Of a stretch of DNA of 64,000 bases, positions 24,220-31,303 are shown one piece after another. Every line of letters starts with the position of its first letter. Within the stretch, counting starts at the first letter, position 1. The notes under the pieces are model-generated. The model did not search any database and was not told the DNA's origin. It saw only the letters and a program-made list of their open reading frames with translations. The position numbers and the translations under genes are program-made. This DNA comes from Kutzneria viridogrisea (GTDB taxonomy: Bacteria > Actinomycetota > Actinomycetes > Mycobacteriales > Pseudonocardiaceae). The stretch is taken from assembly GCA_014138725.1 (NCBI GenBank), contig JACJID010000002.1:572001-636000 (forward strand), written 5' to 3'.

Positions 24220-24683
24220 GCCCCCGCCCCGTGCACGGCACGGTCGACGAGGTCCAGGAACTGGCCGGCCTGCCGCACGAGGTCGTCCGAGGCCCTGGGG
24301 TTGACCAGCCGGGTGATGCCGGACTCGATGGCGGCCCTGGTCGGGGAGCAGGCCTGGAAGAACGTGGCCCACTCGGTGAACTCGGGGGCCAGCGAGGCGA
24401 GCAGCACCCAGGCGCTGGTCGGCTTGGTCTTGGTGCGGTGCGGGCGCCCGCGCAGGGCGAGCACCGCGGCGGCCCCGCGCAGCGCGGCCAGGTGCGCCTG
24501 CACGAACCGCTCCGCGGCGTCGGCCTCCCGGGACGCGCCGAGCAGGCCCTGCCTGGCCTGGGCGAGCAGGCTGCGGGCGGTGGGCGAGGGGCCGGGCGAG
24601 GGCACCGCACGCAGCCGCCTGGCCGGACGGTTGTCGGCGGGGTCGAACATCGAGGCGGTCGGGAAGCGGACTGGCACGGACAT
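24216..24683 (-). CDS. SAV_6107 family HEPN domain protein
   Basis: A 155-residue alpha-helical protein matching the actinobacterial SAV_6107-type HEPN family. The domain (about residues 36-150) contains SREADAAERFVQAHLAALRG, where RFVQAH fits the HEPN Rx4-6H pattern of RNase or nucleotide-binding members, and ends in FLDLVDRAVHG. The N-terminal 35 residues are Pro/Arg-rich and probably disordered. GAGGAGG precedes the ATG. It overlaps the mycothiol-family gene by four bases. A perfect LexA box lies 62-79 bases upstream in the divergent region. SOS control of this gene is possible but the -10 geometry favours the opposite strand. No toxin-antitoxin partner of MNT type is seen. Confidence 0.82.
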   Translation of the reverse strand: MSVPVRFPTASMFDPADNRPARRLRAVPSPGPSPTARSLLAQARQGLLGASREADAAERFVQAHLAALRGAAAVLALRGRPHRTKTKPTSAWVLLASLAPEFTEWATFFQACSPTRAAIESGITRLVNPRASDDLVRQAGQFLDLVDRAVHGAGA

Positions 24684-24744
24684 GAGTGGCCTCCTCACGG
24701 CGTCGCGGAACTCGACGTCTCCGCCGTGGGGAAGCCGGCGGGGT

Positions 24745-24768
24745 GTCGAACACGTGTTCGACTAGACT
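24745..24768 (+). promoter_or_regulatory. Perfect LexA (SOS) box with -10 element
   Basis: GTCGAACACGTGTTCGAC (24745-24762) is a perfect 18-base palindrome containing the full LexA consensus TCGAACN4GTTCGA. On the plus strand it is followed at once by TAGACT (24763-24768). This is the same box, two-base gap and TAGNCT arrangement as at recA (1134-1113). It lies between the HEPN operon (left) and the YbaK-GNAT pair (right), about 75 bases from each start. LexA repression of the rightward pair is the best reading, with both directions possible. Confidence 0.85.
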
Positions 24769-24841
24769 CACGTTACCCGGTGGGGTGGCCCGCGTTCAAC
24801 CCCGATCCCCGCGAGTTGGGCCCGCGTGGTCTGATGGACCC

Positions 24842-25348
24842 GTGAGTGAGCAGGAGCACCCCGGGATCAGCGCGGTCCGCACCGCACTCCTGGCCGCCGG
24901 GGCAGACGGGGCGGCCAGTGGAGTGGTCGTGTTCGATGACGCGGTCCGCACCGCGGCGGCCGCGGCACAGGCATTGGGGGTCGAGGTCGGTGCCATCGCC
25001 AACAGCCTGTTCTTCCTCGCCGACGGCAAACCGCTGCTGGTGCTGACCTCCGGGGCGCACCGCGCGGACACCGACAAGGTCGCCGGACTGGTCGGCGCCG
25101 AGAAGGTGCGCAGGGCCGACCCCGAGTCGGTGCGCGAGCACACCGGGCAGGTCATCGGCGGGGTCTCCCCACTGGGCCACCCGGCGCCGATCCGCACGCT
25201 GGTGGACGAGCACCTGGCGACCTACCCGGTGGTGTGGGCGGCGGCCGGGCACCCGAAGGCCGTGTTCCCGACCAGCTTCGCCGAGCTGGTGGCCATCACC
25301 GGCGGCAGTGCGGCGGCGGTCGGCGAGCAGGCCGAGGCCCTGTCGTGA
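24842..25348 (+). CDS. YbaK/EbsC family aminoacyl-tRNA deacylase
   Basis: A 168-residue stand-alone trans-editing protein of the YbaK/ProX superfamily, which hydrolyses mischarged aminoacyl-tRNAs such as Cys-tRNA(Pro). Family features are the N-terminal GVVVFDDAVRTAAAAAQALG, the strand GAIANSLFFLADGKPLLVLTSGAHR, the catalytic Lys region ADTDKVAGLVG and the loop VIGGVSPLGHP. The C-terminal end HPKAVFPTSFAELVAITGG is typical. The GTG start has no clear Shine-Dalgarno. Its stop overlaps the next gene (GTGA). The presumed promoter is the LexA-box promoter about 75 bases upstream, unusual for a tRNA-quality-control enzyme. Amino-acid specificity is not determinable. Confidence 0.9.
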   Translation: MSEQEHPGISAVRTALLAAGADGAASGVVVFDDAVRTAAAAAQALGVEVGAIANSLFFLADGKPLLVLTSGAHRADTDKVAGLVGAEKVRRADPESVREHTGQVIGGVSPLGHPAPIRTLVDEHLATYPVVWAAAGHPKAVFPTSFAELVAITGGSAAAVGEQAEALS

Positions 25349-25917
25349 CGGCGGCACCGGCGCAGCGGCTGGTCGAGTTCACCGCCGAATCACTGCGCGC
25401 GCGGCTGCCCGAGGCGCTCAACCTGTACGTGTCGGCCATGGGCTACCCGGCGGGCACCGCGCAGCAGCGGGCGCCGATGTGGCTGGCCCACATGGTGCGG
25501 ATCGGCTGGCGCTGCGTGGGCGCGGTCGACTCGCAGGGTGCGCTGGTCGGCATCTGCTACGGCTACCAGGGCGCCAACGGGCAGTGGTGGCACGAGCAGG
25601 TGCGGCGCGGACTGTCCGCCGTGGCCAGCCCGCCCGTCGTGGACGAGTGGATGCGCGACTACTACGAGCTGACCGAGCTGCACGTCAGCCCGCAGTCCCA
25701 GGGGCAGGGCATCGGCGCGGAACTGTTGCGCGCCTTGCTGTCCGGTGTGGACAACGAGCGGGTGCTGCTGTCCACTCCGGAGGGTCCGACCCGGGCGTGG
25801 CGGCTGTACCGCAGGCTGGGCTTCGAGGACGTGCTGCGGCACTACCAGTTCGCGGGCGACCCGAGGCCGTTCGCCGTACTGGGCCGCACCCTGCCGCTGG
25901 CGCCAACCCAGCCCTGA
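25345..25917 (+). CDS. GNAT family N-acetyltransferase
   Basis: A 190-residue acetyltransferase. The acetyl-CoA loop is in ELHVSPQSQGQGIGAELLRA, followed by VLLSTPEGPTRAWRLYRRLG. An N-terminal part with YPAGTAQQRAPMWLAHM and a central WWHEQVRRGLSAV segment extend the domain. The GTG start overlaps the YbaK stop by four bases, so it is co-expressed and shares the LexA-type promoter. The substrate is unknown. The pairing may be relevant if the enzyme acetylates an aminoacyl compound, but that is speculation. Confidence 0.87.
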   Translation: MTAAPAQRLVEFTAESLRARLPEALNLYVSAMGYPAGTAQQRAPMWLAHMVRIGWRCVGAVDSQGALVGICYGYQGANGQWWHEQVRRGLSAVASPPVVDEWMRDYYELTELHVSPQSQGQGIGAELLRALLSGVDNERVLLSTPEGPTRAWRLYRRLGFEDVLRHYQFAGDPRPFAVLGRTLPLAPTQP

Positions 25918-25925
25918 GCGGGACT

Positions 25926-26071
25926 CACCCGCCCGTGGGCGGGACTCGCGTGCGAATTCAGCGCGTGTCGGCGCTTCCGGGACCGCGTGTCGGCGCTTCC
26001 GGGGCGCGATCCCACAAACTGGGAAACCGCCCACCAAGCGCCGACACACCGCACGCGAAGCGCCGACACGC
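25926..26071. repeat. Clustered direct and inverted repeats between convergent genes
   Basis: The 165-base gap contains CCCGCCC-GT-GGGCGGG (25928-25943), two direct copies of GCGTGTCGGCGCTTCCGG (about 25962 and 25984) and two inverted copies of AAGCGCCGACAC (about 26037 and 26058). The outer copies can form a long stem. It also carries the GCGGGACTCGC word that is tandemly repeated at 40614-40718. It probably acts as the terminator for both convergent genes, and the repeats look like a dispersed intergenic family. Confidence 0.7.
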
Positions 26072-26083
26072 GGGGTTTTCAGG

Positions 26084-27763
26084 TCAGAGCTCGACGATCC
26101 GCTCCTGCAGGGTGTCCAGGCCCATCGAGCCCATCTCCAGTGCCTGGCGGTGGAAGGCCTTCAGGTCGAAGTCCGCGCCGTGCTTGGCCTTGGCCGCTTC
26201 GCGGGCCGACAGCCACAGCCGCTCGCCCAGCTTGTAGGACGGGGCCTGGCCGGGCCAGCCCAGGTAGCGGTCGATCTCGTCGTGCACGTGTGCCGGGTCG
26301 GTGATCGTGCGGGTCAGCAGGAACTCCAGGCCCAGCTCGGGGGTCCAGCGCTCGCCCTCGTGGAAGCCGGTGCCGCGCGGGATCTCCAGCTCCAGGTGCA
26401 TGCCGATGTCCACGATCACCCGCGCGGCGCGGAACAGGTGGCCGTCGAGCATGCCGAGCAGGTCCCCGTCGTCGTCGAGGTAGCCCAGCTCGCGGACCAG
26501 CCGCTCGGCGTAGAGCGCCCAGCCCTCGCCGTGCCCGGACACCCAGCACAGCAGGCGCTGGAACCGGTTGAGCTGCTCGGAGTTGTGCACGGCGGTGGCG
26601 ATCTGCAGGTGGTGGCCGGGCACGCCCTCGTGGTAGACGGTCGTGGTCTCCCGCCAGGTGGAGAACAGCTCGCGGTCGGCGGGCACCGACCACCACATCG
26701 CGCCGGGACGGGAGAAGTCGTCGGTTGGCCCGATGTAGTAGGCGCCGACCCCGCCGCCGGGCGGGGCGATGCGGCAGTCCAGGGTCATCAGCGGCTCGGG
26801 GATGTGGAAGTGCACGTCCCGCATGTCCGCCAGGGCCTTGTCCGACAGCCCCTGCATCCAGTCGCGCAGCGCGTCCTGGCCGTGCAGCTGGTAGCGCGGG
26901 TCGGCGTCCAGCGCGGCGGCGGCCTCGGCCAGGGTGGCGCCCGGCTTGATCCGGTTCGCCACCTGCTTCATCTCGGCCTCCAGGCGGCTGAACTCCTCCC
27001 AGCCCCACTGGTACGCCTCGACCAGGTCCAGCCGCGCGCCGGTGAAGTAGCGCGACTTGAGCCGGTAGTGGTCCTCACCGACCGCGTCCGCCTCGGGCGC
27101 GCGGGCGGCCAGCTCGTCGCGCAGGAACCCGGCCAGGTCGGCGTAGCCCTCGGCGGCGGCCTTGGCCCCGGTCTCCAACCGGGTGCGCGTGGCGTCGCCG
27201 ACCTGGGCGCCCTCGATCATCGAGGCGAAGAAGGAGCGCCCGCCGCGCAGCCCGGACCAGGTCTCGCACTGCTCGATCACCTTGCTCACCTGGCGCTGCG
27301 CCGAGACCACGCCCCGGTCGGCCGCGGTGGCCAGCGAGGTGCGCAGCCCGGCCAGTGCCCACGGCACCTTGGCCAGCCGGGTGGCGATGGTCTCCCACTG
27401 CTCGGGGGTGTCGGTGGGCATCAGGTCGAACAGCTGGCGCAGGTCCTGCACCGGGCTGGCGATCACGTTGAGCGAGGACAGGTCCAGACCGGCCTCGTGG
27501 ATCTCCGCGCTGAGCCCGGAGCGCTCCAGGAACACGGCCTTGGCCGCGCGCTCGGAGTCCTCCACCGGCTCGGTGGCCGTGATCTCGCGCAGGGCGCGCT
27601 CGGTCAGCTCCGCCCTGGCGAGGTGCCCCTCCGGCGAGAAGTCTGTGAGTTCCTCGTCGTGCCCCGTGATGCCGAGTTGGGTTGCGGCGTTGGGGTCAAG
27701 TGCGGCGTAGTCCGCGACGTAGTCGTCGCTGATCTGGTGCACGCCTCGTCGGGTGGAAACCAT
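26084..27763 (-). CDS. DUF885 family protein, predicted metallopeptidase
   Basis: A 559-residue cytoplasmic protein of the DUF885 family. The putative zinc site is YHEGVPGHHLQ (HExxxxH-type, about residues 375-385). Further conserved segments are WVSGHGEGWALYAERL and the RAARVIVDIGMHLE helix, which together resemble the gluzincin-type carboxypeptidase M32/M2 folds. No signal peptide is present, so it acts inside the cell. It stands alone, convergent with the acetyltransferase and divergent from the LppM-like gene, with about 90 bases to the latter. Peptidase activity is predicted from the motif, not demonstrated for this branch. Confidence 0.9.
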   Translation of the reverse strand: MVSTRRGVHQISDDYVADYAALDPNAATQLGITGHDEELTDFSPEGHLARAELTERALREITATEPVEDSERAAKAVFLERSGLSAEIHEAGLDLSSLNVIASPVQDLRQLFDLMPTDTPEQWETIATRLAKVPWALAGLRTSLATAADRGVVSAQRQVSKVIEQCETWSGLRGGRSFFASMIEGAQVGDATRTRLETGAKAAAEGYADLAGFLRDELAARAPEADAVGEDHYRLKSRYFTGARLDLVEAYQWGWEEFSRLEAEMKQVANRIKPGATLAEAAAALDADPRYQLHGQDALRDWMQGLSDKALADMRDVHFHIPEPLMTLDCRIAPPGGGVGAYYIGPTDDFSRPGAMWWSVPADRELFSTWRETTTVYHEGVPGHHLQIATAVHNSEQLNRFQRLLCWVSGHGEGWALYAERLVRELGYLDDDGDLLGMLDGHLFRAARVIVDIGMHLELEIPRGTGFHEGERWTPELGLEFLLTRTITDPAHVHDEIDRYLGWPGQAPSYKLGERLWLSAREAAKAKHGADFDLKAFHRQALEMGSMGLDTLQERIVEL

Positions 27764-27854
27764 GGCCGCACGCTACCTGCCGCGAAACGCGCGGCCGTAC
27801 CCCCTTCGGGCGGTGATCCCAGGCCTGCGACCTGCCTGCTGGGACGATAACCGA

Positions 27855-28538
27855 GTGTACTGGGTCACAGGGCGCAAGGTCCTGCTCCGAACGGCCGTGG
27901 CCGCTGTGCTGGTCGCGGCGCTGAGCGGCTGCGTGCGCATGCAAGCGACGATGGTGGTGTCCCCGGACTACAAGGTTTCCGGCACGGTGGTGGCCGCCTC
28001 GGTGCCCACCTCCCCCACCGACCGCGGCCCGCAGCTGTCGATCCCCGGGGACCTGGGCGACCAGGTACTGATCCAGCCCTACTCCGCCGACGGCTACGTC
28101 GGCACCCAGTTGTCCTTCAGCGGGCTGGACTTCGACCAGGTCACGAACCTGGTGAACGGGTCGAGCCCGGTGCGCGGCAGCTACGCGCTGTCGGTACGCA
28201 GGGTCGGCGACGTGGTGGCCTTCACCGGGTCGGTGGACCTGAGCAAGGTGCCCGCGCAACGCTGCGACGTGCGGATCAGCGTCACGTTCCCGGCCGAGCC
28301 CACCAGCGCCACCGGCTCGGTCAGCGACACCACGGTCAACTGGCAGCCCAAGGCGGGCGCGGTCACCGCGCTGGCGGCCACCTCGGACCTGTCCACCCTG
28401 GCCACCGCCGAGTGGCTGCGCTGGAGCGTGCTGGTGGCCGGGGTGCTGGTGGCCTCGGTGGCGGTGGTCGGCGGGCTGGCGGTGCTGGCACACCGGCGCG
28501 CGCTGCGGGCCCGGCGGGTGGCCGCGACCCGGCGGTGA
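27855..28538 (+). CDS. LppM/DUF3153-type lipoprotein
   Basis: A 227-residue exported lipoprotein. The N-terminus RKVLLRTAVAAVLVAALSGC is a type II signal peptide with lipobox LSGC. The ectodomain (CVRMQATMVVSPDYKVSGTV onward to about residue 180) matches the LppM-like DUF3153 domain. A C-terminal membrane segment (SVLVAGVLVASVAVVGGLAVL) and a basic tail RRALRARRVAATRR follow, so it is anchored twice. LppM in M. tuberculosis affects envelope lipids and phagosome trafficking; the role in a non-pathogen is unknown. The GTG start is chosen because it places the signal peptide correctly; GGGAC lies upstream. Confidence 0.88.
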   Translation: MYWVTGRKVLLRTAVAAVLVAALSGCVRMQATMVVSPDYKVSGTVVAASVPTSPTDRGPQLSIPGDLGDQVLIQPYSADGYVGTQLSFSGLDFDQVTNLVNGSSPVRGSYALSVRRVGDVVAFTGSVDLSKVPAQRCDVRISVTFPAEPTSATGSVSDTTVNWQPKAGAVTALAATSDLSTLATAEWLRWSVLVAGVLVASVAVVGGLAVLAHRRALRARRVAATRR

Positions 28539-28548
28539 AATCGAAACG

Positions 28549-28589
28549 AAAAACGGGGCGGCGCCACAGTGTGGCGCCGCCCCGTTTTT
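28549..28589. terminator. Strong bidirectional intrinsic terminator
   Basis: A perfect 20-bp inverted repeat (28549-28568 with 28570-28589) is flanked by five A on the left and five T on the right within the arms. It ends the lipoprotein gene on the plus strand and the small secreted protein gene on the minus strand. Confidence 0.95.
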
Positions 28590-28601
28590 CTGCCGCGGAA
28601 A

Positions 28602-28955
28602 TCAGCCAGCGGTGTTCGAGCTGTTCGCGGCCGGGGAGCCGACGTAGTCGAGGAAGCTGCTGATCGGCAGGGTGTTGCCCGCGATCTGGACCGGCAGGTA
28701 GTCGGTCTCCTGCAGGTCGCCGCCACCGCCCATCACGTTGGAGGCGTTGGCGTGGCCCTCGCCACCGTCCACGTACTCCTCGCTGGACACCGGGACGTGG
28801 TTGTCCACGATCTGGATCGGGAAGTAGTGGGTCACCTGGGTGTCCCCACCGTCGTGCATGACCAGGTCGTGGCCGGGGGTGCCCGCGAACGCCGGCGAAC
28901 CAACGATCATCAGACCGGCGGCGACGCCAGCGATCATTCCGGCTTTCTTCAGCAC
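28602..28955 (-). CDS. Small secreted protein with two chaplin-like repeats, no Cys
   Basis: A 117-residue exported protein. The GTG start VLKKAG is chosen because AAGGAG lies ten bases upstream; an earlier GTG would be too close to it. A signal peptide of about 24 residues ends at SPAFA. The mature part has two similar blocks: GGDTQVTHYFPIQIVDNHVP and GGDLQETDYLPVQIAGNTLP, each followed by a short S-rich turn, joined by a Gly/Asn-rich spacer. The (V/L)PVxxxGNxxPxS pattern recalls chaplins, the amyloid-like surface proteins of aerial hyphae, but the paired cysteines of short chaplins are missing and there is no sorting signal. The chaplin relationship is tentative. Confidence 0.75.
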   Translation of the reverse strand: MLKKAGMIAGVAAGLMIVGSPAFAGTPGHDLVMHDGGDTQVTHYFPIQIVDNHVPVSSEEYVDGGEGHANASNVMGGGGDLQETDYLPVQIAGNTLPISSFLDYVGSPAANSSNTAG

Positions 28956-29096
28956 GGACTCCACACTCCTTGAGTAGCAAGTCTCCATCGGGGCGAAACT
29001 CGCCCGGGAGGCAAACTACCGTCATTCAACAGAATTCCGCGCCCTCGATACTCCTATTGAGTGATGACCTGATCCGTGGGCGTGTCGCTACGAAAT

Positions 29097-29130
29097 CGGG
29101 CGGGTAACACAATGGTGTGTCACCCGCCCG
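29097..29130 (-). terminator. Hairpin terminator downstream of metF
   Basis: CGGGCGGGT (29097-29105) pairs with ACCCGCCCG (29122-29130), with additional ACACA/TGTGT pairing inside. On the minus strand it is followed by ATTTCG, a short T-rich run. It lies 20 bases after the metF stop. Confidence 0.8.
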
Positions 29131-29149
29131 AATGATTGTTTTCGGCGAT

Positions 29150-30034
29150 TCAGGCCCGTGCGGGCAACAGCCCAAGCCTGCCGACGACCTCAGTGGTGGC
29201 CTTGGACCGGTTGAAGGTGTAGAAGTGCACGCCCGGCACGCCCTCGTCGATCAGCCGCTGGGACAGCTCGGTGACGATGTCGATGCCCTCCGCGCGGAAG
29301 GCCGCCGGGTCGTCCTGCAACGGGTCCAGCCTGCGCGCGATCGAGGCCGGCACCTGGGCCCCGGACAGCTCCACCGTCTTGCGCAGGGTGCGCACCGTGG
29401 TCAGCGGCAGGATGCCGGGCAGCAGCGGGGAGTCGCAGCCCTTCGCCGCCATCCGGTCGCGCAGCCGCAGGAAGTCCTCGGCCTCGAAGAACAGCTGGGC
29501 GATGGCGAAGTCCGCGCCCGCGCGGAACTTGCGCACCAGGTACTCGGTGTCGGTGTCCAGGTCCTGCGAGCGCGGGTGGCCGTACGGGAAGGCCGAGACG
29601 CCCACGCAGAAGTCGCCGAGGTCGCGCACCAGCCGCACGAGCTCCTCGGCGTAGGTCAGGCCCTGCGGGTGCTTGACCCACTCGCCGTTGGGGTCGCCGG
29701 GCGGGTCCCCGCGCACCGCCAGCACGTTGCGCACGCCGACCGCCGCGTACCAGCCGATCACGTTGCGCAGCTCGGCCACGGAGTGGTCCACCGCTGTGAG
29801 ATGCGCCATGGGCAACAGCGAGGTCTCCTGCACCACACGGCCCGTGGTGCGGATCGTCCGGTCCCTGCTGGAACCGCCCGCACCGTAGGTGACCGACATG
29901 AACGCAGGATCCAGGCCTTCGAGCTGGCGGATCGCCAGCCACAGCTGTTGTTCGTCCGCGGCGTCCCGTGGCGGGAAGAACTCCACGGAGAACACGGGCC
30001 TTGGCCCGCTGAGCCGCTCGACCACCGACGTCAT
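29150..30034 (-). CDS. metF: 5,10-methylenetetrahydrofolate reductase
   Basis: A 294-residue flavoprotein that reduces methylene-THF to methyl-THF for methionine synthesis. Family marks are VFSVEFFPPRDAADEQQLW at the N-terminus with the catalytic Glu, the MSVTYGAGGSSRDRT segment with the FAD/folate Thr-Tyr region, NVLAVRGDPPGD, and FAIAQLFFEAEDFLR. Length matches the E. coli enzyme (single catalytic domain). The ATG MTSVVERLSG is used. It is single and divergent from the polyprenyl synthase gene. It joins the upstream FolD-type pair in one-carbon metabolism but is 26 kb away. I see no S-box or other riboswitch in its short leader. Confidence 0.96.
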   Translation of the reverse strand: MTSVVERLSGPRPVFSVEFFPPRDAADEQQLWLAIRQLEGLDPAFMSVTYGAGGSSRDRTIRTTGRVVQETSLLPMAHLTAVDHSVAELRNVIGWYAAVGVRNVLAVRGDPPGDPNGEWVKHPQGLTYAEELVRLVRDLGDFCVGVSAFPYGHPRSQDLDTDTEYLVRKFRAGADFAIAQLFFEAEDFLRLRDRMAAKGCDSPLLPGILPLTTVRTLRKTVELSGAQVPASIARRLDPLQDDPAAFRAEGIDIVTELSQRLIDEGVPGVHFYTFNRSKATTEVVGRLGLLPARA

Positions 30035-30135
30035 GTGGTCAACAGTAGAGGGAGCAGTGCCTCCGGCAGCACCCCTTGCGGGGTGGCACGTACTGTTTGT
30101 AGGGACTCCCCCATCGTTCACTCGGAGGTTTGGGC

Positions 30136-31299
30136 ATGAGTAAGCCGGGCACCCTCGACGCGGCCCGGGCCGAGGTCCGGCCGGTCGCGCCGCAGGCGGC
30201 CTCAGCGCCCGAACCACACCCGCAGGACACCGCGCTGCTGGACAACGTGGAGCGCGCGCTCGTGGACTACCTGGGCGGGCGGCGCACGGAGGCGGCGCGG
30301 ATCGAGGACAGCTTCGGGGTCGCCGTGGACGCGCTGGCGACCTTCGTGCTCGGCGGCGGCAAGCGCATCCGGCCGACTTTCGCCTGGTGGGGCTGGCGGG
30401 GCGCGGGCGGGGACCCGTCCGGCCCGCAGACCCAGGCGGTGGTGCGCGCGGTCAGCGCGCTGGAACTGATCCAGGCCTGCGCCCTGGTGCACGACGACCT
30501 GATGGACGCCTCCGCGGTGCGCCGCGGCTCGCCCACGGTGCACGTGGCCTTCGCCCAGCGGCACCGCGCCAACGACTGGGCGGGTGCCCCGGAACGGTTC
30601 GGCCAGGCCGCCGCCGTGCTGCTCGGCGACCTCGCGCTGGCGTGGGCCGACGACATGCTCCGCGAGTCCGGTCTGAGCGGTGCCCAGTTGGACAGGGCGG
30701 CCGGGCCGTGGCGTGCGATGCGCACCGAGATGCTCGCCGGGCAGTACCTGGACGTGCTGACCCAGGCGCGCGCCGACTCCTCCCCGGAGGCGGCGCTGCG
30801 GGTGGACCGGCTCAAGACCGCCGCCTACACCGTGGAGCGGCCGCTGCACCTGGGCGCGGCCCTGGCCGGTGCCGGGCCGGAACTGGTCGACGGGCTGCGC
30901 CGGTTCGGGGTGGACATCGGGCTGGCCTTCCAGCTGCGTGACGACCTGCTCGGCGTGTTCGGCGACCCCGAGGTCACCGGCAAGCCAGCGGGCGACGACC
31001 TGCGCGAGGGCAAGCGCACCCTGCTGGTCTCGCTCGGGCTGACCCGGGCCGAGCAGGGCGGGCAGCACGCTCGGGCGCGGGCCCTGCGGGAGGCGATCGG
31101 GCGGGCCGACCTGGACGAGCCGGGGGTGGACGCGGTGCGGGAACTGCTGGTGGAACTGGGCGCGGTGGACGCCGTGGAGGCGAGGATCGGCGAGCTGACC
31201 GAGCGGGCGCTGGCCACGCTGCGGGCCACCGAGCTGGCGGAGCCCGCCGAGAGCAGACTGGCCGCGCTGGCGGTGGCCGCGACGCGACGTACCCACTGA
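30136..31299 (+). CDS. crtE: Polyprenyl diphosphate synthase (GGPP synthase type)
   Basis: A 387-residue trans-prenyltransferase. The first aspartate-rich motif is VHDDLMDAS, with the KRIRP substrate lysine region before it, and the second is FQLRDDLLGVFGD. In the FARM the DDLMD form (DDxxD) is shorter than the DDxxxxD form, as in actinobacterial/archaeal-type enzymes. GGAGG lies eight bases before the ATG, and TTGCGG-18-TAGGGA (30076-30105) is a plausible promoter. It is followed after four bases by a phytoene-desaturase gene, so the assignment to carotenoid GGPP synthesis follows from context. Chain length itself cannot be read with confidence. Confidence 0.9.
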   Translation: MSKPGTLDAARAEVRPVAPQAASAPEPHPQDTALLDNVERALVDYLGGRRTEAARIEDSFGVAVDALATFVLGGGKRIRPTFAWWGWRGAGGDPSGPQTQAVVRAVSALELIQACALVHDDLMDASAVRRGSPTVHVAFAQRHRANDWAGAPERFGQAAAVLLGDLALAWADDMLRESGLSGAQLDRAAGPWRAMRTEMLAGQYLDVLTQARADSSPEAALRVDRLKTAAYTVERPLHLGAALAGAGPELVDGLRRFGVDIGLAFQLRDDLLGVFGDPEVTGKPAGDDLREGKRTLLVSLGLTRAEQGGQHARARALREAIGRADLDEPGVDAVRELLVELGAVDAVEARIGELTERALATLRATELAEPAESRLAALAVAATRRTH

Positions 31300-31303
31300 C
31301 GCC

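Noticed and set aside
24842-25917. YbaK and GNAT as a toxin-antitoxin pair with the HEPN protein
   Set aside because: Both are typical enzymes, the HEPN gene is on the other strand with its own partner, and no MNT nucleotidyltransferase is present.
28989-29096. tRNA or small RNA gene between the secreted protein and metF
   Set aside because: No cloverleaf, no TTCGAAT-type loop; only promoter-like and terminator-like sequence is seen.
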